In this document: piece after piece, positions 37,640-48,593 of the stretch
Position numbering within the stretch: position 1 is the first letter of the stretch
Layout: every line of letters starts with the position of its first letter
Assembly: GCF_001686985.1 (NCBI RefSeq)
Contig: NZ_CP015318.1
Span: forward strand, 370,001 to 434,000
Direction of reading: 5' to 3'
Length of the DNA: 64,000 nt
Source: Mesorhizobium amorphae CCNWGS0123
Lineage (GTDB): Bacteria > Pseudomonadota > Alphaproteobacteria > Rhizobiales > Rhizobiaceae
Position numbers and translations under genes: made by a program
Notes under the pieces: model-generated
What the model was told of the DNA's origin: nothing
Databases searched by the model: none
What the model saw: the letters and a program-made list of their open reading frames with translations, nothing else

Positions 37640-38515
37640 CTACCAGAGATCGTAGCGCAACCCGACCTTGACGCTCTGATAGTCGACGCCCTTATGGATG
37701 TTGAAGGCGCCGCCGTCATAGGCGACATATTCGGCGTCGGGGATCGCGAAATATTCGTATCCCAGGTCGACGGAAACATTCTTGGTGACTTGGTAGGACA
37801 CGCCGGCAGCGAGCGCATAAGCGAGATCGTAGCTGCCTTTCGAGGCAACCGCGCCGGCGTAGCCCGCGGGATCATCGCAGTTGAATTGATCGACGGTCTG
37901 GAAGCCGCCGGCGGTGTTGGTGGTGGTCGTTTCGGCGCAGTCGCGCTGGCCGATCGCCCTGTTGTATTTGCTGTAGACGACCCCAAGGCCGCCACCGATA
38001 TACGGCGTCAGCCCGACATAGGTGCCGAGATCGATATAGCCGTTCGCCATAAGGCTGTAGGCCTTGTTGTTGGCGATGTTCGAGCCATTGCAAGGGGCCG
38101 AAGCCGGGGCATTGGTTTGGCTGACAAGGGTTCCGGTGGTGACATTCGTCACCGTTGTCGTGATCGAGCCGTCGCAAGTGGTGATGAAATTGTCACCGAA
38201 CCTGTTAGTGGGCAGGATGCCGAAGTTCAGCTCGGCGCGCAGATAGTCATTGAAATGGTAGCCCATGCCGACGCTGCCATCGAACAGGCTGCTCTTGGAG
38301 GTGAACCCGGCAGGGGTCTCTTCGTGGTCGAACGGATGGCTGAAGGCGTAGCCGATATCGCCGCGCAGATACCATCCCGAACCGACCTCGACCGGCACAT
38401 AGTCGGGCGCCTGGTCGACATAGATGGGTGGATCGTAGTCGGCCGACGACGCCTGCGTCACCGGCATCAGCATGATTGCCGCAAGCGCCAGCGCTATACG
38501 CGATTTGAGTACCAT
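37640..38515 (-). CDS. Outer membrane beta-barrel protein (Omp25/Omp31-like)
   Basis: 291 residues from the start at 38515, with signal peptide MVLKSRIALALAAIMLMP cleaved near ASSA. Eight-stranded barrel features: GWYLRGDIGYAFS, GMGYHFNDYLRAELNF, a long extracellular loop rich in Thr/Asn (residues 110-150), and a final Trp rather than Phe (KVGLRYDLW). A CtrA-type box lies 76-90 bp upstream. The next gene upstream is a similar barrel, so the two are related paralogues. Confidence 0.9.
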   Translation of the reverse strand: MVLKSRIALALAAIMLMPVTQASSADYDPPIYVDQAPDYVPVEVGSGWYLRGDIGYAFSHPFDHEETPAGFTSKSSLFDGSVGMGYHFNDYLRAELNFGILPTNRFGDNFITTCDGSITTTVTNVTTGTLVSQTNAPASAPCNGSNIANNKAYSLMANGYIDLGTYVGLTPYIGGGLGVVYSKYNRAIGQRDCAETTTTNTAGGFQTVDQFNCDDPAGYAGAVASKGSYDLAYALAAGVSYQVTKNVSVDLGYEYFAIPDAEYVAYDGGAFNIHKGVDYQSVKVGLRYDLW

Positions 38516-38590
38516 TGTCCCCGGGCTCCCGAACTTGGCGCGCATTGCAATGGCACGCGCCGTTTCAGGAAGCATTGTTAACCATAGTGG

Positions 38591-38605
38591 TTAAGTGCCG
38601 GTTAA
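38591..38605 (-). promoter_or_regulatory. CtrA-type box upstream of the first omp gene
   Basis: Minus strand TTAA-CCGGCAC-TTAA followed by CC, an exact TTAA-N7-TTAAC match. A third half-site overlaps: TTAACCA-tag-TGGTTAA forms a perfect palindrome at 38578-38594. Distance to the start codon is 76-90 bp. Confidence 0.7.
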
Positions 38606-38664
38606 GGATAACGCTCCGTTACCGAATTGATTTCGGTCGGCTTTTTCCGGGACCCACAAACGAG

Positions 38665-38690
38665 AACCGCCCGGCGGGCGCCGGGCGGTT
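38665..38690 (-). terminator. Terminator hairpin of the second omp gene
   Basis: AACCGCCCGG (38665-38674), 6-nt loop, CCGGGCGGTT (38681-38690): a perfect 10-bp stem 26 bp after the stop. The minus-strand tail is CTCGTTTG, a weak U tract. Confidence 0.7.
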
Positions 38691-38716
38691 CAAGAATTTC
38701 AGGATGGTCGAAGCGA

Positions 38717-39535
38717 TTACTTGGTGTAGATCGGCTCGGGTTCGGGCTGGTAGGCCACCACCGGCGCGGCGCACCCATTATTCCCGCTGAACTGATAGCG
38801 CAGGCCGCCGCGCACCTCGTGCGTATTCATGCCGTGGTCGAAGCCCGGCCCGGAGCTGGTCGTATCGAACTCGAACATGCGACCTCCCTGGATATGGGAG
38901 AAGCGGTAGCCTGCATCGAGGATGATTTTGTCGGTCAGGCAGTAGGAAGCACCAGCCATGAGCGCATAAGCGAAGCGCCAGTTGGTTGACCCGGGGTTTG
39001 TCTCGGTCGTGTTCGGATCGTATACGCGGTCCCATTTGACGCGCGCGCCGCCGATGCCGGCGCCGATGTAAGGCGTGATGCCATGATAGGTTCCGAGATC
39101 GACATACGCGTTGGCCAACAGCAGGAAGGCGCTCATTTTCGAAACCTCGACCGAGGTCGTGGTGAGGTCCGAGGTCGAACCGTTGAAGTCTGACTTGAAC
39201 CAGTAGTCGGCAGTCAGATCGGTGCGGAAGTAATCGTTGACCTTGTAACCCACGCCGCCGCCGAGCGAGAAGCCGCCCTTAAGCTCGGCGGAATCGAAGT
39301 CGTTGCTGCCGGGTGGCGGGCCGTACGTAATGTAGTCGATGCTGCCCAGACTCGACTTGTGATAGTCGATGTCGCCACGAATGTACCAGCCGCCGACATC
39401 GACCGGCTGAGCCTCGACGACGGGCGGAGGGGCCTCTTCGACCGGAGGCGGTTCCACGAAATCGGCGGCGAAGACCGGTCCGGCCACGCCCGCCAACAGC
39501 GCGGCGAACAGTGCCATTCTTGCTGTACTGAACAT
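38717..39535 (-). CDS. Outer membrane beta-barrel protein (Omp25/Omp31-like)
   Basis: 272 residues from the start at 39535 (MFSTARMALFAALLAG), signal cleaved near VFAADF. A short Pro/Glu-rich linker (EPPPVEEAPPPVVE) precedes the barrel. Barrel motifs: GGWYIRGDIDYHKS, GGGVGYKVNDYFRTDLTADY, GTYHGITPYIGAGIGGARV, and GGLRYQFS near the end with a C-terminal extension. Paralogue of the adjacent omp gene. A CtrA-type box lies 82-96 bp upstream. Confidence 0.9.
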   Translation of the reverse strand: MFSTARMALFAALLAGVAGPVFAADFVEPPPVEEAPPPVVEAQPVDVGGWYIRGDIDYHKSSLGSIDYITYGPPPGSNDFDSAELKGGFSLGGGVGYKVNDYFRTDLTADYWFKSDFNGSTSDLTTTSVEVSKMSAFLLLANAYVDLGTYHGITPYIGAGIGGARVKWDRVYDPNTTETNPGSTNWRFAYALMAGASYCLTDKIILDAGYRFSHIQGGRMFEFDTTSSGPGFDHGMNTHEVRGGLRYQFSGNNGCAAPVVAYQPEPEPIYTK

Positions 39536-39616
39536 GCTTGTCACCCCTAAGAAGCCTCGGAACGACGTATCCGCCCGAATGTGATTGACCTCGGCGTGGA
39601 TAATGAATTGCAAAGG

Positions 39617-39631
39617 TTAAAAGGCGTTTAA
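39617..39631 (-). promoter_or_regulatory. CtrA-type box upstream of the second omp gene
   Basis: TTAA-N7-TTAA at 39617-39631, flanked as GGTTAA...TTAACC. Read toward the gene the next bases include TATCCA 14 nt on, a plausible -10. Another GGTTAACC lies at 39639-39646. In Brucella, CtrA binds the omp25 promoter, a close precedent. Confidence 0.7.
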
Positions 39632-39710
39632 CCGTGTCGGTTAACCACGAATCTATAGAATTTTAGAAGTAGAGCATGTTCCCGGGCAGCAGGGTGTTTC
39701 TGGCAGGCAC

Positions 39711-39740
39711 AAAAAAGGCCCGCCTGAGAGCGAGCCTTTT
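39711..39740 (-). terminator. Intrinsic terminator of glmM
   Basis: Minus strand AAAAGGCTCGC, 6-nt loop, GCGGGCCTTTT then TT: 11-bp stem with one G-U pair that forms only in the minus-strand RNA, and a U tract. It is 51 bp after the glmM stop. Confidence 0.8.
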
Positions 39741-39791
39741 CAAAATCTGGAGCAGGCTGTTTATGCACCGCCCGGTCGAAGGCGCCGGGGG

Positions 39792-41144
<1,353 letters not shown>

Positions 41145-41512
41145 ACCTGCCTTGGTCCCCGTCGATTTTTCAGCCGCCCGTATTGCCACAATTGGGCTGC
41201 GTCCGAACATCACATTTCGTGATTATGTATTACGATTCCTTAGAAAATCATTGTTGCGGGTAGTTCAAGCGATTCGACAGTCTACCACGATGACACTGTC
41301 TCGCCACAATAGACCAGTCGCGCCGGGCAGAACGGCGCAGATTCACCGGGCAACTCTGGCCCGGCGGCCTTGATCCGCAACGTTTTCATCACCTTGTCGG
41401 CAGAACGCAGTTTCCGGCGACGTCCGCGCCAGTTAGCATCTGGCGCAACCAGCCGTTGAGAGCTATTGATTCCGCAAAGGGACAAACTGGGCGGCAGCAA
41501 CGGAGAAACGCC
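41145..41512. other. Divergent intergenic region between glmM and the Cys-module gene
   Basis: 368 bp. It must hold promoters in both directions. The stretch 41217-41260 is unusually AT-rich for this genome (TGATTATGTATTACGATTCC) and is the likeliest promoter zone. No RNA gene or clear operator seen. Confidence 0.4.
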
Positions 41513-42682
41513 ATGCTCATCCACAGACTTGCAACACTGACGGGCCTTGCCGTCGCAACCCTGTTCCTGGCGGCGCCGGCCAACGCGCTGACCATGGCAG
41601 AGTGTAGCACCAAGTATAACGCAGCCAAGGATGCAGGAACACTTGCCGGACAGACTTGGAATCAGTTCCGCAAGGCCGAGTGCGGCACCGACGCGGCGGC
41701 GACGACCGACGCCAAGCCGGCCAAGAAGACGACCAAGACCGACACCAAGGCCGCGGCCAGCGACGACGATGCGGCCAAGGGTCTGACCGCGAAGGAATGC
41801 AGCACCAAGTACCAGGCCGCCAAGGCCGCCGGCACGCTGAACGGCATGAAGTGGAACGACTTCCGCAAGACCGAATGCGCCGCCGGCGCCACGGCCGCAG
41901 CCGAGCCCGCCAAGGCGACGACCAAGGCAGCCGCGGCCAGTGACGACGACGCTGCCACGGGCCTGACGGCCAAGGAGTGCAGCACCAAGTACCAGGCGGC
42001 CAAGGCCGCCGGTACCCTGAACGGCATGAAGTGGAACGACTTCCGCAAGACCGAATGCGCCGCCGGCGCCACGGCCGCAGCCGAGCCCGCCAAGGCGACG
42101 ACCAAGGCAGCCGCGGCCAGCGACGACGATGCCGCCAAGGGTCTGACCGCCAAGGAATGCAGCACCAAGTACCAGGCCGCCAAGGCCGCCGGCACCCTCA
42201 ACGGCATGAAGTGGAACGACTTCCGCAAGACCGAATGCGCCGCCGGCGCCACGGCCGCGGCGGAGCCCGCCAAGGCGACGACCAAGGCAGCCGCCGAAGA
42301 CGGCAAGGGCCTGAGCATGGCCGATTGCAGCGCCAAGTATCAGGCGGCCAAGGCAAGCAACTCGCTGGGCGGCAAGAAGTGGAACGACTTCCGCAAGAGC
42401 GAGTGCGGTGCTTCCGCCTCCGACGACGACACCGTGCCGGCCGCCGACGAGGCGACCTACACAAGCGACCCCGAGAAGCCGACGGTTGCAGCGCCCGGGG
42501 GCGTAAAGTTCCCGACGGCGATCTCGAAGAAGTTTGCCGGCGAGACGCCCGCCAAGGGTCGCATGCACACCTGCCTCGAACTTTACTATGCCAACAAGGA
42601 TGCCAACACGTTGGGCGGCCTGAAGTGGATCCAGAAGGGCGGCGGCTTCTACAGCCTCTGCAACGCCAAGCTGAAGAGCTGA
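41513..42682 (+). CDS. Secreted repeat protein with six two-cysteine modules, function unknown
   Basis: 389 residues from 41513, ribosome binding site GGAG. Signal peptide MLIHRLATLTGLAVATLFL cleaved near ANA-L. The mature chain has six copies of a module with consensus CSxKYxAAKxxGTLxGxxWN then FRKxEC, two Cys spaced by 25 residues. Copies 2-4 are almost identical and encoded by 180-bp tandem repeats; copies 1, 5 and 6 are diverged. Linkers are Ala/Lys/Thr-rich with Asp-rich SDDDAA. Probably periplasmic or surface-exposed with one disulfide per module. I do not recognise a family with known function. Confidence 0.85.
   Translation: MLIHRLATLTGLAVATLFLAAPANALTMAECSTKYNAAKDAGTLAGQTWNQFRKAECGTDAAATTDAKPAKKTTKTDTKAAASDDDAAKGLTAKECSTKYQAAKAAGTLNGMKWNDFRKTECAAGATAAAEPAKATTKAAAASDDDAATGLTAKECSTKYQAAKAAGTLNGMKWNDFRKTECAAGATAAAEPAKATTKAAAASDDDAAKGLTAKECSTKYQAAKAAGTLNGMKWNDFRKTECAAGATAAAEPAKATTKAAAEDGKGLSMADCSAKYQAAKASNSLGGKKWNDFRKSECGASASDDDTVPAADEATYTSDPEKPTVAAPGGVKFPTAISKKFAGETPAKGRMHTCLELYYANKDANTLGGLKWIQKGGGFYSLCNAKLKS
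41755..42294 (+). repeat. Three tandem 180-bp coding repeats
   Basis: Units 41755-41934, 41935-42114 and 42115-42294 differ by only a few bases. The module Cys codons fall at 41798, 41978 and 42158, exactly 180 bp apart. Each unit encodes one Cys module plus linker, so copy number can change in frame by recombination. Confidence 0.95.
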
Positions 42683-42707
42683 TAGAGCAGTAATATCCCT
42701 AACGACG

Positions 42708-42743
42708 AAGGCCCGCGCACCTGCAAAGTGTGCGGGCCTTTTT
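42708..42743 (+). terminator. Intrinsic terminator of the Cys-module gene
   Basis: AAGGCCCGCGCAC (42708-42720), 7-nt loop, GTGTGCGGGCCTT (42728-42740) and further T: a 13-bp stem with one G-U and a U tract, 26 bp after the stop. Confidence 0.92.
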
Positions 42744-42811
42744 GCTGCCAGCAGGTCGATTGGACAGACTGGTCCGCTTTCAAGGCCGGGGTAGCATTGC
42801 GAACGTTGGCG

Positions 42812-42982
42812 CCCGCCCCCCATCTGCCTGCCGGCATTTTCTCCCCGTAAACGGGGCGAACGACGCCTTCATCGGCGGTTTCGCCAATCGCCAACGTGGC
42901 AGGAAGCGTGCCAAGGCTACGACCAGCGTCCTTCTCCCCGTCACTATTCGGGGAGAAGTGCCCGGCAGGGCGATGAGGGGCG
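42812..42982. repeat. RIME-like inverted repeat element
   Basis: The left part carries CCCATCTGCCTGCCGGCA and TTCTCCCCGTAAACGGGG; the right part carries CTTCTCCCCG...CGGGGAGAAG and GCCCGGCAGGGCGATGAGGGG, which is the reverse complement theme of the left part. This layout matches intergenic mosaic palindromes spread through rhizobial genomes. It fills most of the gap between two convergent terminators. Confidence 0.7.
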
Positions 42983-43064
42983 GCGCAGACATCTGCAATT
43001 GCCAGCTATCTTTGCAGACGACGACTTTCAGCTGCGGCAGACCGCCAATAGCCTCTTCAAAACA

Positions 43065-43094
43065 AAAACGCCGCGGACCAAGCCGCGGCGTTTT
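43065..43094 (-). terminator. Intrinsic terminator of ftsH
   Basis: AAAACGCCGCGG (43065-43076), loop ACCAAG, CCGCGGCGTTTT (43083-43094). A 12-bp perfect stem 25 bp after the ftsH stop, with TTTTTGTTTTG on the minus strand. Confidence 0.92.
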
Positions 43095-43118
43095 CGAAAT
43101 CAGTCTCCTACCCGAACC

Positions 43119-45053
<1,935 letters not shown>

Positions 45054-45111
45054 CTAATGTCCCGTTAGCGCCCGCACGCGGACACACATGATGAGAGGAA
45101 GCTTGAGCCTA

Positions 45112-45140
45112 ACATAGGGAGAGCGCCTCCCCTTGCCAAG
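45112..45140 (-). promoter_or_regulatory. Candidate sigma-32 (RpoH) promoter of ftsH
   Basis: Minus strand CTTGGCA (45140-45134), 14-bp spacer, CCCTATGT (45119-45112). The sigma-32 consensus is CTTGAAA-N11-15-CCCCATNT. It lies in the 120-bp gap between tilS and ftsH. The window also encodes an RpoH-type factor (20870-21733). Confidence 0.45.
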
Positions 45141-45173
45141 CATAACAGCACGTCTGGGTTAAGCTTTCGCCCA

Positions 45174-46565
45174 TCATCGCCCGGCACTATGGCCGCGGAA
45201 AGGCAGGGCCGGAGCCGGCGGCGCGCCGATCAGCCCGCAAACGGCTGCGGCGGGCGCCAGATCGAAGGACGGCAGGAAACCGGCAAAGGGCGCGACGACG
45301 GGAGACGTGGCGACCGTCGCCGGCACGCCGCTCTCGCCCGCAAGACCCAGGCATTCGGACCCACGCCACAGCGCCGGCTCGGCGGCTCGAGCAGCGCGCG
45401 CAAGGCTGGACGGTGTGCCGTTTTCGGCAATATCCCGTTTTGCAGCCGCGGCCTGTCCGAGCGGCGCGATCAACAATGCGCCTGAGCTGTCGCCCAATGT
45501 GATACGCCGACGGCCGTCCCAAAGGACATCGCCGCTGGCCGGTACCGCCAAGGGCAGGCCGCGCGCTTCACGGCGCAGGAAGATGCCGGCGCGCCGCGCG
45601 TCGACGATCGTCCGCGACAATGTGGCGCAAAGCGGTCCGGCCCGCAGCCGGGAAAACAGCGCCTGGCTGCGCGCCTCGTCGGGCAGGAAGGGCACGCCGC
45701 CGACCGCCGCCAGCAGGATGCGCATGGCATAGACGGCGGCCGGGGCATCGTCCGATGCCGCGAAGGCAGGGTCGAGACGGATGAGCCCGGTCGTCGGCAT
45801 GGCGGCAAAATCCCGGATCAGTATGGCTGCGCGATGCCCGAGTTCTTCGCGCTCGGTAGCGACCCGCCTGGCTAGGCTGATCGCCTCGGCAAATCGCTGG
45901 CCATCGTCCTCGCCAAGCACTGCCCGGACGCGCGGCCGTTCGAAATGCACGTCGGCGTTGGTCGGATCTTCGGCCCAGCCGACATTCTCGCGCTGCAGGA
46001 ATGCGCGCAATGCCGCGCGCCGCGCGCCGAGCAGCGGCCTGACGATCCAGTGCCGCCAATCGTAGAGGGTGGCCGGCGCCATGCCGGCAAGGCCGCGGCC
46101 CGCCATTTCGGCAAGTCCTCGGCCCTCATCCCGCGCGTGCCGCATCAGCACGGTTTCAGCCTGGTCGTCGGCGGTATGGCCGGTCAGGATCAGGTCGATG
46201 CCATCCTCTAGCGCGGCCTGCGCCAACAGCCGGTAGCGCGCCTGGCGCGCGGCGGCCGGCAGGCCGCTCGACGGCTTTGGTCCGGACCAGCGAAGTGTGC
46301 GATGCGCGATGCCGCGCTCGGCACAGAGGCTGGCTACAGCTCGCGCTTCCGCCGCCGAGCCCGGCCGCAAATCGTGATCGATCGTCACCGCCAGCAGCCT
46401 GGTAGCCGGCGCGGTGCGGTCGAGATGGTTTTTGAGGAGAAGGAGGAGGGCGGTCGAGTCGCTGCCGCCGGATACGGCTGCAATGGCGCCGTTGGTAAAG
46501 TCGATCCTGGAAAAATCCGAAAGGTCAGGCCCTGTAAGGTCAGGCCTGGTATCGAGCGTCAGCAC
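45174..46565 (-). CDS. tilS: tRNA(Ile)-lysidine synthetase
   Basis: 463 residues. Modifies C34 of tRNA-Ile(CAU) to lysidine so that it reads AUA. N-type ATP pyrophosphatase loop AAVSGGSDSTALLLLL near residue 33 and DHDLRPGS, TGHTADDQAETVL. The C-terminal substrate-recognition part is diverged. The start overlaps the cpoB stop by 7 bp, so translation is coupled. Confidence 0.95.
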   Translation of the reverse strand: MLTLDTRPDLTGPDLSDFSRIDFTNGAIAAVSGGSDSTALLLLLKNHLDRTAPATRLLAVTIDHDLRPGSAAEARAVASLCAERGIAHRTLRWSGPKPSSGLPAAARQARYRLLAQAALEDGIDLILTGHTADDQAETVLMRHARDEGRGLAEMAGRGLAGMAPATLYDWRHWIVRPLLGARRAALRAFLQRENVGWAEDPTNADVHFERPRVRAVLGEDDGQRFAEAISLARRVATEREELGHRAAILIRDFAAMPTTGLIRLDPAFAASDDAPAAVYAMRILLAAVGGVPFLPDEARSQALFSRLRAGPLCATLSRTIVDARRAGIFLRREARGLPLAVPASGDVLWDGRRRITLGDSSGALLIAPLGQAAAAKRDIAENGTPSSLARAARAAEPALWRGSECLGLAGESGVPATVATSPVVAPFAGFLPSFDLAPAAAVCGLIGAPPAPALPFRGHSAGR

Positions 46566-47638
46566 GCCGCGAGCGCCCTTTCCTGCTTGATACGTTCCTT
46601 GAGTGCGCTGGAAAGGTCGGGATAGCGCTTGCCGATCTCGCCGAAGGTGGCGCAGGCCACGTCGTTCTGCTTCAGGCCGACCAGCGATACGCCGAGCTTC
46701 AAAAGCATGTCGGGAGCCTTCTTGGCCTTCGGATAGTCCTTGCTGGCGGCGAGGAAGATCTCGGCCGCGTCGCGGTATTTCTGCTGGCCGAGCAGCGACT
46801 CACCCAGCCAGTAATGCGCGTCCGCCGCCTTGGCGTCCTTGGGGAAGCGGCTGATGTGGTCGCGGAAACCCTGTTCGGCTGTGCCGTAGTCGCCCGACAG
46901 GATGAATTGGTAGGAGTTGCGATAGAGTTCGTCGGGATTGTTGGTGGACGGCAACGCCGCGACCACCGTGCCGTCGGCCTTGCCGGTCTTGGACCCGGTT
47001 GCCGGAGCCTCGGCGGCCGGAGCAGCAGTCTCCGCCGGCGCGCTCGCCTGCGTGTTGCCGCCGGCCTCGACCACATTGCCGTTCTTGTCGACGGTGATGG
47101 TGCCGAACGTCTTCGGCGGCGCGCCGGTGATCACCTTGCCGGGATCGCCGGTCTGCGATTCGACGATGACCTCGCCGACGCTCTGGCCACCCGCCGGCGG
47201 CGTGGCCGTATCGGCAGGCGGCTGCGTCGCCGGGGCCTCGGCGACGCTGTTGTCGGTATTCTCCGGCGCCGCTTCCGACTTCTTCTGTGCCGGCGGCTGC
47301 TGGGCCCCCTGCGTGCCACCTTCAAGCTGCTGGAAGCGGAACTCGTTGTCTTCCTGCTGCTTGCGCATCTGCTCCTGCATCTGCAGGATCTGGAAATTGA
47401 GTTCCTCGATCTTGCCGTTCATCTGCCGGAGCTGGTCTTCCAGACCGGTGGCGCCGGCAGGATCCTGCTGCGCCACCTGCTGCTGGTCCGGTTTTTTCTT
47501 CTGGCCGAAAATGCCCAGCGTCGGCAGGTGGAAGGAGAACCCGCTGCCTGCTGGCTGCCCGGTCTCGCTTGCCGGGGCGGCGATGCTTGAAACGAGCAGC
47601 AGCGCAAGCGTGCCGCTCAGGACCGTTCTGAAATGCAT
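46559..47638 (-). CDS. cpoB: Tol-Pal system protein CpoB (YbgF)
   Basis: 359 residues. Signal peptide (MHFRTVLSGTLALLLVSSIAAPAS), N-terminal coiled coil (LEDQLRQMNGKIEELNFQIL) for trimerisation, a long Pro/Ala/Gln linker, and C-terminal TPR repeats (ELYRNSYQFILSGDYGTAEQ). Periplasmic partner of TolA that coordinates envelope constriction with peptidoglycan synthesis. The linker is longer than in E. coli. Confidence 0.95.
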   Translation of the reverse strand: MHFRTVLSGTLALLLVSSIAAPASETGQPAGSGFSFHLPTLGIFGQKKKPDQQQVAQQDPAGATGLEDQLRQMNGKIEELNFQILQMQEQMRKQQEDNEFRFQQLEGGTQGAQQPPAQKKSEAAPENTDNSVAEAPATQPPADTATPPAGGQSVGEVIVESQTGDPGKVITGAPPKTFGTITVDKNGNVVEAGGNTQASAPAETAAPAAEAPATGSKTGKADGTVVAALPSTNNPDELYRNSYQFILSGDYGTAEQGFRDHISRFPKDAKAADAHYWLGESLLGQQKYRDAAEIFLAASKDYPKAKKAPDMLLKLGVSLVGLKQNDVACATFGEIGKRYPDLSSALKERIKQERALAAC

Positions 47639-47775
47639 TATGTCTCTCGCCGTGAAAATCGTTGGTCTGTTGCGCCCTTCCGATCAGAGTGGGACCAAGC
47701 GCCCTCGGGTCATAGCAGGGCCTGAGACTTCGGCCAAATTTTGTTTGGCCAAGGGATATCGAAGCTGCACATGAA

Positions 47776-47799
47776 AAAGGCGGCCCCGAGGCCGCCTTT
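47776..47799 (-). terminator. Intrinsic terminator of pal
   Basis: AAAGGCGGCC (47776-47785), loop CCGA, GGCCGCCTTT (47790-47799), with TTTTTCATG on the minus strand. It separates pal from cpoB, which needs its own promoter or read-through. Confidence 0.88.
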
Positions 47800-47826
47800 C
47801 GCACAGGTGTGTTGTATTTTTGCCGA

Positions 47827-48333
47827 TCAGGAACCGGCGCCGCCCAGCGTGGTGACGGCGCGGCGATTCTGCGACCAGCAGGAGATATCGTCGCAGACCG
47901 CGACTGGACGTTCCTTGCCGTAGGAAATCGTCTTCAGCCGCTGCGCCGAGACACCCTTGGCGACCAGGAAGTCGCGGGTGGCGGCGGCGCGGCGGGCGCC
48001 AAGCGCCAGATTGTATTCGCGCGTGCCGCGCTCGTCGGCATGGCCTTCGATGACGATGGCATACTGCCTGTATTGGTTCAGCCACTGCGCCTGGCGGGCA
48101 AGCGTCGTCTGCGCGTCGGCGCGGATCGAGGACGAGTCGGTGTCGAAGAAAATGCGGTCGCCGATGTTGACGGTGAAGTCCTGCGCCGATCCGGGGGTCG
48201 CCGCGCCAGCACCGTTAAGGCCGAGATCGGCAGCGCTGTTCGGGGTCTTCTTCGAGGCGCAACCGGCAATGGCGAGCATCGCGACCAGCGCGATCATCAC
48301 CGGGTTTCGAGTAAGTGCTGCGATACGGCCCAT
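47827..48333 (-). CDS. pal: Peptidoglycan-associated lipoprotein Pal
   Basis: 168 residues from the start at 48333 (MGRIAALTRNP). Lipobox AIAGCASKK near residue 25. OmpA-like peptidoglycan-binding domain: FFDTDSSSIR, VIEGHADERGTREYNLALGARRA. Outer membrane anchored; works with TolB and TolA. Followed by a terminator. In Brucella and Caulobacter pal-tol genes are cell-cycle controlled. Confidence 0.97.
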   Translation of the reverse strand: MGRIAALTRNPVMIALVAMLAIAGCASKKTPNSAADLGLNGAGAATPGSAQDFTVNIGDRIFFDTDSSSIRADAQTTLARQAQWLNQYRQYAIVIEGHADERGTREYNLALGARRAAATRDFLVAKGVSAQRLKTISYGKERPVAVCDDISCWSQNRRAVTTLGGAGS

Positions 48334-48518
48334 GCCGCCTCTCCTTCGCATTTCGAGTGATTTCGTTGATCACCCAGTAACCACGTTTGGGTTAACCGGC
48401 ATTCAAGAAACACGGTTAAAATTTGGTTTCGGCTGCCGTCCGCAACCGTCATGGCCGAACGCCACAATGTGCGCGGACGGTAGGCGGAAATGCGGCCGAA
48501 ACGCGACCAAGGCGTGAA

Positions 48519-48541
48519 AAAAGCCCCAGAATGGGGCTTTT
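48519..48541 (-). terminator. Intrinsic terminator of tolB
   Basis: AAAAGCCCC (48519-48527), loop AGAAT, GGGGCTTTT (48533-48541) with TTCAC on the minus strand. 53 bp after the tolB stop, so tolQRAB forms its own transcript end before pal. Confidence 0.88.
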
Positions 48542-48593
48542 CCGACGCCGTTGCCGGCTTGCAACTGGAGCAAGGTATACTTCGCGGCTCAGC

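Noticed and set aside
41755..42294. Tandem repeats considered as a CRISPR array
   Set aside because: Units are 180 bp, coding and nearly identical throughout, with no short repeats separated by unique spacers.
41282..42823. Minus-strand 513-codon Gly/Leu/Val-rich repeat frame opposite the Cys-module gene
   Set aside because: It mirrors the 180-bp repeats; the plus-strand product has a signal peptide, conserved Cys spacing, ribosome binding site and terminator, the minus frame has none of these.
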